From: Pelobates cultripes
Taxonomy: Eukaryota; Chordata; Amphibia; Anura; Pelobatidae
Length of the DNA stretch: 64,000 bases
Direction of reading: 5' to 3'
Assembly (NCBI GenBank): GCA_933207985.1
Contig: OW240917.1
Coordinates: forward strand, 103,028,898-103,092,897
In this document: in pieces, positions 56,653-64,000 of the stretch
How positions within the stretch are numbered: the stretch's first letter is position 1
How the letters are laid out: each line of letters begins with the position of its first letter
Made by a program: the position numbers and the translations under genes
Notes under the pieces: generated by a model
The model's database searches: none
What the model saw: only the letters and a program-made list of their open reading frames with translations
Told to the model about the DNA's origin: nothing

Positions 56653-58741
56653 AATGTTACACATAAAATTATATTGTCCTTACCACATAAATAGTCATAT
56701 TTGCATGTAAAAATAAAATAAAAAAAATCAGCCTTTAACCGCAATATAAGGGAGACAAAACAGACTAACAGCTTTCAGGCTGCAATTCAAAAGTCATTTG
56801 GAGGAAACAGGAGACAATCTGGGTTGGCAATAAGGTACCGAATCAGCAGACATACAGAACATCCAAGGACAAGCAAGGACAGCAACAAAGTAAAGTGTCT
56901 AACAAGCACTAGAAAGGTGAAGTAAGCTTGAATATTGTGACTACAGTATCCAAATATTAGTTTCTAGGTCTAGCTGCCTTCTTCTGGCCTTCAAGGTCCC
57001 ATTGAAATGTTAATCTTGGGAGGGAGAGGGGGGGAGGAGTGCAGAGGGTTGTGGTTAAAGTGAATTAGTTAACTCGTCATACATTTCTAACCTATTATTG
57101 GAGTATAGTGCTTCATTGTAATTACTTTATGTGACAGAAAATCCAGGAATCTGGAATTAGGACGCACAAAATACTTACGACAGATTGTTCCCCTGTGTTT
57201 TGCAAGGAATATAAATACATTTTTATACTTGAGTAGGTTTTATGTCTCAATCTGTCACCTAGATGGAGATGGTGACTACAGACTAACAATTCTGAGGAGG
57301 GTATGTTATAATGCTCCTTATAGCTGTGTTTATTGAAAGATATTTGATCACTCCAATAGCTTTGATTCTAAGAATCTAATTATTACTAACAAAAAGGTAT
57401 AGGGGCTTGAAAATATAATTTTCCCAGTTAGAGAAATTGTAATAAATATGTATATGTTAAAGGTGATTTAAATGGTCTTTTCATGTATATATCTCTTGTA
57501 TTAATGGCTAACCATAATATACTTCTATATATCACCCTAAAATATTAATACGCAATCTGAAGTTCTTTATAAAAATCTATACATGTATTCTACTCCCTAT
57601 GCAAACAGCAATACCTACATAAAAACTTAACAGATGGTACAGCTTAACTAATGTTACAGAGAGAGATCTTTGATGGAGAGTAATTGTCTTTGCCCAGAAA
57701 GTCAGGGGAAATAGTAAAGAGTAGCCCGTGGTCCTTTGTCTACTGTTCTTTTATAGACATGATGTCAGAACTTTTAGCCTTAAGCCATCCATACCTAATA
57801 TAAATTTAAATAGGAACATAGAATATGTAATATTCTACTGAGACCTTCACTATAGTAAATCTCCATAAATAGGTAAAGAAAGTGAGAAAATGTTAAACTA
57901 AGAAGAACAAAGGAATTTTTTTTTACTGAATTGTGCATGGGGCAATCCAGACTTCTTATTGGCCAAATAAAAGAGGGCATTTACAAGTGTTGAGGTCTTT
58001 CTATATTGTTTTTTTATATTTTCTTTTATATTCAACACTATAAGAAAACATTGCAACGTTTGGGCCAGAGTGCATGAGATTAAAGGATTTATCAATAATA
58101 TAATTAATCTTAAATCTGGGAAGAATGCAGTACCTATTAAGTAACGCTGATTGTTTGGGACAAAAGAAGAAAGTTCAAGCTACTACAGAACAAACTGACA
58201 TAAGTAAAGCTCCATGTTAAAAAAACAGGACTATAATTTGAGTGAAGAAGATGTTTTATTCTTGGTTTCAAGATTACTGCAATGTTGGCCTTGTAGAGAT
58301 TAGTGGGGAGGGAGTTATCATCCAAAAGAAAAGTGCATAAAATGTTTTGCCAGGAAACCAAGTACTTTTATTTTTTACTTCCACAGTCATTTTATTAATA
58401 AAAACCTAAATTACTGTCTAAAAAAGTTAAGCAGGTTGTAGATCCTGAAAAAATGATATCATGTAGTTTCTGAGACATCATCTTGTTTTATTGTGAGATC
58501 ATTATATATGGCAATAGCATTGGGCTAATGATGTGGACATAACCAAGGGGTTGTGGGATATTGAGCTCAAAGCAGGCTTAAGGGGGTGGATATTTCTTTC
58601 CCTAATGGTAACACAAGGCAATAATAAACTTAAAAACTATGCTTTCTAGGGATGTAAGTGGAGGAGATAAGTTAAAAATGTGATGGGGAAAGAGAAGCAA
58701 AAAAGGACAATATCTGCAACAATAACAACTACTTGACATAT
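56653..58741. other. AT-rich spacer, nothing recognised
   Basis: About 2 kb without a supportable gene, RNA or terminal-repeat element. Confidence 0.5.
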
Positions 58742-58743
58742 TA

Positions 58744-60305
58744 CAGGGAGTGCAGAATTATTAGGCAAGTTGTATTTTTGAGGATTAATTTTATTATTGA
58801 ACAACAACCATGTTCTCAATGAACCCAAAAAACTCATTAATATCAAAGCTGAATATTTTTGGAAGTAGTTTTTAGTTTGTTTTTAGTTTTAGCTATGTTA
58901 GGGGGATATCTGTGTGTGCAGGTGACTATTACTGTGCATAATTATTAGGCAACTTAACAAAAAACAAATATATACCCATTTCAATTATTTATTATTACCA
59001 GTGAAACCAATATAACATCTCAACATTCACAAATATACATTTCTGACATTCAAAAACAAAACAAAAACAAATCAGTGACCAATATAGCCACCTTTCTTTG
59101 CAAGGACACTCAAAAGCCTGCCATCCATGGATTCTGTCAGTGTTTTGATCTGTTCACCATCAACATTGCGTGCAGCAGCAACCACAGCCTCCCAGACACT
59201 GTTCAGAGAGGTGTACTGTTTTCCCTCCTTGTAAATCTCACATTTGATGATGGACCACAGGTTCTCAATGGGGTTCAGATCAGGTGAACAAGGAGGCCAT
59301 GTCATTAGATTTTCTTCTTTTATACCCTTTCTTGCCAGCCACGCTGTGGAGTACTTGGACGCGTGTGATGGAGCATTGTCCTGCATGAAAATCATGTTTT
59401 TCTTGAAGGATGCAGACTTCTTCCTGTACCACTGCTTGAAGAAGGTGTCTTCCAGGAACTGGCAGTAGGACTGGGAGTTGAGCTTGACTCCATCCTCAAC
59501 CCGAAAAGGCCCCACAAGCTCATCTTTGATGATACCAGCCCAAACCAGTACTCCACCTCCACCTTGCTGGCGTCTGAGTCGGACTGGAGCTCTCTGCCCT
59601 TTACCAATCCAGCCACGGGCCCATCCATCTGGCCCATCAAGACTCACTCTCATTTCATCAGTCCATAAAACTTAGAAAAATCAGTCTTGAGATATTTCTT
59701 GGCCCAGTCTTGATGTTTCAGCTTGTGTGTCTTGTTCAGTTGTGGTCGTCTTTCAGCCTTTCTTACCTTGGCCATGTCTCTGAGTATTGCACACCTTGTG
59801 CTTTTGGGCACTCCAGTGATGTTGCAGCTCTGAAATATGGCCAAACTGGTGGCAAGTGGCATCGTGGCAGCTGCACGCTTGACTTTTCTCAGTTCATGGG
59901 CAGTTATTTTGCGCCTTGGTTTTTCCACACGCTTCTTGCGACCCTGTTGACTATTTTGAATGAAACGCTTGATTGTTCGATGATCACGCTTCAGAAGCTT
60001 TGCAATTTTAAGAGTGCTGCATCCCTCTGCAAGATATCTCACTATTTTTGACTTTTCTGAGCCTGTCAAGTCCTTCTTTTGACCCATTTTGCCAAAGGAA
60101 AGGAAGTTGCCTAATAATTATGCACACCTGATATAGGGTGTTGATGTCATTAGACCACACCCCTTCTTATTACAGAGATGCACATCACCTAATATGCTTA
60201 ATTGGTAGTAGGCTTTCGAGCCTATACAGCTTGGAGTAAGACAACATGCATAAAGAGGATGATGTGGTCAAAATACTCATTTGCCTAATAATTCTGCACT
60301 CCCTG
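58744..60305 (-). mobile_element. Tc1/mariner-type DNA transposon (DD37E), nearly intact
   Basis: 1,562 bp between TA dinucleotides. The termini CAGGGAGTGCAGAATTATTA are identical in inverted orientation for about 25 bp. A second inverted pair lies about 190 bp inward on each side (GTGCATAATTATTAGGCAAC at 58934-58955 and its complement at 60104-60125), an inner/outer repeat layout as in IR/DR transposons. The transposase is on the minus strand with one frameshift. Confidence 0.93.
59072..60087 (-). pseudogene. Tc1-type transposase (DD37E), one frameshift
   Basis: About 338 codons in two frames, 59650-60087 and 59072-59653, usual length for the family. The N-terminal paired-like DNA-binding part (SEKSKIVRYLAEGCSTLKIA; RDHRTIKRFIQNS) is intact. 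A one-base deletion near 59668, just at the first catalytic aspartate region, breaks the frame. Downstream are FMQDNAPSHAS (second Asp) and SPDLNPIENLW (Glu), with 37 residues between the Asp and Glu. It would cut and paste the element at TA sites. Confidence 0.9.
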
Positions 60306-60479
60306 TATACCTGCACTCAAACCCTCTGGCCTTTACAATGTCGCTTCAAACATACAAAAAGAAGATTGAACAGGGGCTGGACACTTCTGAAACTGACACA
60401 CAGTATAAGAACATGAGTGTATCAAATATTAAAGTTGCCTATGATGAAACATAGTAGACATGTTCAATTCAGTTTGGTC

Positions 60480-60720
60480 TGAATGAAAATTTGGATGAAT
60501 TTCAGACATTCGGACATTTGGATGCTTCCAGTGCTGAATTGCTGAATTTCGGAAGTGCCGAAGTGCTGAATTTCAGAAGTGCCAAACCGAACAGAATGGC
60601 AGAAGTGCTGAATTTCCAAAGTGTCGAAGTGCCGAATTTCCAAAGTGCTGAATCGAACCGAACCGAACCGTAATTTGGAAGTGCCGAATTTTGGAAGTGC
60701 CGAAGTGCTTTGTGATTGGA
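60480..60720. repeat. 'GTGCCGAAGTGCTGAATTTC' minisatellite
   Basis: Degenerate tandem units of about 20-24 bp around GAAGTGCCGAAGTGCTGAAT with a CGAACCGAACCG patch near 60654. It forms part of an unclassified repeat running to about 61000. Confidence 0.75.
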
Positions 60721-60724
60721 GATG

Positions 60725-60862
60725 GGTTGGGTTAGGAGTAGGGTTAGGGGTAGGGTTAGGAGTAGGGTTACGGTTGGGCTAGGAGTAGGGTTAGAGCTAA
60801 GGTAGGATTAGGAGTACGGTTACGGGTAAGGTTGGTTGGGTAAGGAGTAGGGTTAGGGTAAC
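60725..60862. repeat. telomere-like GGGTTAGG minisatellite
   Basis: Degenerate array of TAGGGTTAGGAG-type units. It contains GGGTTAGGGGTAGGGTTAGG but not a clean (TTAGGG)n run. Confidence 0.85.
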
Positions 60863-61154
60863 ACTTGTTGCGGTATTAATATTTATTAAGTTGTTTATAT
60901 TTTTGGGGGGTTTATTTGGGAGTGGCCCTTGATACCTGCACCACCTTGTGGAGAGTGCCAGCACATTAGAATCTATTGGTATTATGATGAAACATATATT
61001 ATAAAAAAAAAAAAAAAAAACATTAAACACACATGCTCCTATACAATGAGGTGCTAGGTAAAAGCTTTATTTGGAGCAGAGTGTAAGACTTTATTTGAAA
61101 ACAATACTCTGGGTTGGGGGGGAAATAGTTAAGTACCCAAGCAAGGTATAATTG
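60863..61154. other. spacer, A-rich run
   Basis: A poly-A run at about 61002-61020. Otherwise unrecognised. Confidence 0.5.
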
Positions 61155-61156
61155 TA

Positions 61157-62736
61157 CACCCTGTTCCAAATTATTATGCAAATTATATTTTTCTCATTTA
61201 CCTAAATAATTGATGTAAATAACAGTCAGCATTATTCTCATGTTATCAACTATTAAGAGTACAATTCAAATTTTATTGAACAAACTTCCTAATGATAACA
61301 GTATTTTTTTTAAACATAAAAAACTTAGAATGCACTGTTCTGAATTATTACGCACAGTAAGTTTCAAAACACTTTATAGGTTGTAAAGAACTGAAAATTG
61401 TCATTTGTTGTGTTTGCAGCATATTTACTGAAATCAAAAGCTATTTCAATCAAACTTATAATAACATTTAACTTTTTAAACATTTTAACAGGTCACGTTA
61501 CATTTTAACATAGGACCCCTTATTTGATAGCAGCTTCACAAATCTTGCATCCATTGAACTTGTGAGTTTTTGGACAGTTTCTGCTTGAATTTGTTTGCAT
61601 GATGTCAGAATAGCCTCCCAGAGCTGCTGTTTGGATGTAAACAGCCTCCCACCCTCATAGATCTTTTGCTTGAGGATGGTCCAAAGGTTCTCAATAGGAT
61701 TGAGGTCAGGGGATGATGGAGGCCACACCATGACTTTCTCTCCTTTTATCCCCATAGCAGCCATTGTTGCAGATGTATTCTTTGCCGCATGAGATGGTGC
61801 ATTGTCATGCATGAAGATGATTTTATTACGGAAAGCATAGTTCTTCTGTACCAGTGATGAAAGTAGTCAGTCAGAAACTCCACATACTTTGCAGAGGTCA
61901 TCTTCTTTACACCTTCGGGGACCCTAAAGGGGCCGACCAGCTCTCTTTCCATGATTCCGGCCCAAAACATGACTCCACCACTGCCTTGCTGACGTCGCAG
62001 TCTTGTTGGAACAGGGTGGCCGTCCACCAACCATCCACTACTCCATCCATTGGAACCATCCAGGGTTGCATGGCACTCATCAGTGAACAGGACTGTTTGA
62101 AAATTTGTCTTCATGTATTTTTCTGCCCAATGCAGTGTTTCTGCTTGTGAGCATTGGTTAGTGGTTGCCGAATAGAAGGCTTATGCACAGTTGCAAGACT
62201 CTAGATGACTCTACACCTTGATGTCCGTGGGACTCCAGAGGCACCAGCAGCTTCAAATATCTGTTTGCTGCTATGTAATGGTATTTTAGCAGCTGCTCTC
62301 TTGATCCGATGCATGGATCTGGCAGAAATCTTCCTCAATGTGCCTTTATCTGCACAAACCCATCTGTGCTCTGAATCAGCCACAAATCTCTTAATAGTGC
62401 TATGATCACGCTTAAGTTTTCGTGAAATATCTAGTGTTTTCATACCTCATCCAAGGCATTGAACTATTTCACTTTTTTCGGCAGAAGAGAAATCCTTTTT
62501 CTTCCCCATATTGCATGAAAATGGTGCTCTGCTTAATAATGTGGAACACCCTCCGTTAGTAGTTTTTCTTTATATTGGGCTCACCTGGCAATCCAATTAT
62601 TACAGTTGTCCGAGATTGTTTTCAGTGATCAAAAGAGCCCTGAGACACAATGCCATCCATGAGTTAAACTGAAAAACTAAATATTTAATCTTTGTGACAC
62701 TGAAATAGAAATTGCATAATAATTTAGAACAGGGTG
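61157..62736 (-). mobile_element. second Tc1/mariner-type DNA transposon (DD37E), decayed
   Basis: 1,580 bp between TA dinucleotides, inverted termini CACCCTGTTCCAAATTATTA and its diverged complement (ATAATTTAGAACAGGGTG). Inner repeat copies are suggested at 61333-61356 (CACTGTTCTGAATTATTACG) and 62535-62550 (ATAATGTGGAACACC). Transposase on the minus strand. Confidence 0.9.
61498..62509 (-). pseudogene. Tc1-type transposase (DD37E), multiple breaks
   Basis: Read from ATG at 62507-62509 on the minus strand (MGKKKDFSSAEKSEIVQ). A TGA soon follows; the frame then reads ISRKLKRDHSTIKRFV and IHRIKRAAAKIPLHSS-like helix-turn-helix text (62201-62443). The middle is at 61746-62114 (SGGVMFWAGIMERELVGPF) and the end at 61498-61812 (HDNAPSHAAKNT, SPDLNPIENLW). 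The Asp-Glu spacing is 37. At least one stop and two frameshifts make it a pseudogene. Confidence 0.88.
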
Positions 62737-62738
62737 TA

Positions 62739-63819
62739 GAAGCATTTACATCAAAATTAACATCTATGTTTCATGATGTGTGTGTTGCACATTGTGTTTA
62801 GGACACATACATAAATAATAAAAACAATAGAATTTTTGTGATATTTTATAAATGATTTTAGCTAAAATATAGATGTACTCACTATTATTGTCGTGAATTT
62901 GTGCTTATGTAACCATTACCATGGTAACTAAAATTCTAACCTGTATCTGCTCTGCATGCATAATGTAAATGTAACATTGCCTTTAAATTATTTAATGAGT
63001 CATCTTGTGAAATTTATCTGTGAACTACTTTTGCTATTAACAGCAATCTGCATTTTGGCAAAAACTGTTTTTTTTCCCTTTTTCTTTTTATGGTAATGTA
63101 AATGTATAGCCATTAGATCATACTAATATGCACAGCATGAGATTTACCTAGTTACTGAGCCACCCTTCAATAATCTATATTAAGAGAAAAGCTTATAAAA
63201 GATATTACTAGGTCATATGAATAAATGATCTATCAAGCGACAATAATAATTTGAAGGATTCACTGGAAATGAAATGCTTCATTTAAAAATGTGTTAATCT
63301 TTTATTGAGTGTTGAATATTACTTTTGTAGATATGGTATTGCAGAATATGTCCAGATGCAGATACTTTGTAATCATAACCATTTCCTATCTATTTCAGTT
63401 CATAAAGACGTCAGCGATTGATTTGTTCACTTTCTTGTGATTAGTTTTATTAGTGCATGGCCAAAGCCAGAATGCATAATGCCTAGATGTAACAGCATGT
63501 ATCCTGGATTCAAAACACATTGATATTAATGTGTGGAGCATTTTGTAATTTATGAATATTAGAAAGGCAATCCAGATATGATATTTATTATTTTGATACA
63601 TTTATACAATACTGTAATTCAGTAAGTACTGTAAAATAACTTGCGTGCTAAGAAGTGAGAAAAAAATTATCTTCTTAGTCCATCCCCTTACATACATGGG
63701 CATCCACAGGATTTCCTCCAGGGATGGCATAATTGTAATGATATTCATGCTTGGCCCCTTTTTGACAGTGTTATGAAGGGGAGGGGCATATTAATTATCA
63801 CATAAAGCCAGGGTGACCA
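62739..63819. other. AT-rich spacer, nothing recognised
   Basis: No supportable gene, RNA or element. Confidence 0.5.
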
Positions 63820-63933
63820 GAATTTGGAAATAAAAACCCATTCGTGGGGGCAAGGGGGAGGCAGGATACGTAAATAGCATTTTCACAACTATGGTCTCAG
63901 GAATATATATTCTCAGGAATAGTGTTCCTTTAA
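63820..63933. repeat. TTAA-type element, right end
   Basis: Ends CAGGAATAGTGTTCCTTTAA, with a tandem CTCAGGAATATATATT just before. The left part is not recognisable. Confidence 0.5.
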
Positions 63934-63938
63934 GCAAA

Positions 63939-64000
63939 TTAAAGGAAAATTCTAGTTACCATAAAAACTTAATCTAAATGAAAATGCTATGAAGCCCCTG
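63939..64000. repeat. TTAA-type element, left end cut by window edge
   Basis: TTAAAGGAAAATTCTAGTTACC followed by a TTAATCTAAATGAAAATG block, the left-terminal arrangement of the TTAA family. It continues past the window. Confidence 0.6.

Noticed and set aside
60725..60862. True telomere end
   Set aside because: Units are irregular and short, with unique sequence on both sides.

Overview
This is a vertebrate nuclear window, almost certainly from an anuran amphibian (frog). It contains one host gene fragment in about 64 kb; nearly all the rest is transposable elements and AT-rich spacer. The anuran call rests on the repeats: TTAA-flanked 'AAAGGGACACTATAG' miniature elements, Tx1-type L1, a CR1-like LINE with an 8-bp tail, an Ngaro/DIRS tyrosine-recombinase element and Tc1-like DNA transposons. 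I cannot name the species.

Host gene: the last three coding exons of NAF1 (H/ACA snoRNP assembly factor) lie on the + strand at 13333-13384, 14160-14262 and 18809-19251, with in-phase GT-AG junctions. They are followed by a 3' UTR with a polyadenylation signal at 19907. I did not find earlier NAF1 exons in 1-13332, so that part is probably intron.

1-13 kb: a CT/GT minisatellite, several TTAA elements, a 558-bp solo LTR, a 1,012-bp antisense solo LTR and a hAT-like element with a perfect 8-bp target duplication. 13-20 kb: NAF1, with a 1,045-bp sense solo LTR in its last intron. 20-28.6 kb: Tx1 LINE debris, then a 5'-truncated Ngaro element (gag-like, RT-RNase H, tyrosine recombinase, split 95-bp repeats) interrupted by a Tx1 insertion with a 16-bp duplication. 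29.8-39.7 kb: TTAA elements, then a decayed 8-kb gamma-type provirus inside a Tc1-like element. 39.7-44.2 kb: a long hairpin and a near full-length CR1-like LINE on the minus strand. 44.2-47.9 kb: a three-level nest (solo LTR in a TTAA element in an older TTAA element). 48.6-51.6 kb: a 3-kb inverted repeat whose inner edges carry hammerhead ribozyme motifs. 52-64 kb: LINE debris, an ORF1-only Tx1 element, two DD37E Tc1-like transposons, and a telomere-like minisatellite.

The most interesting signal is the hammerhead ribozyme at 50216-50258. It has every core nucleotide, three stems and a GUC cleavage site. A divergent partner at 49988-50030 on the opposite arm shows a compensatory change in stem II. 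All element boundaries were read by eye; copy number, family names and activity were not tested by computation.
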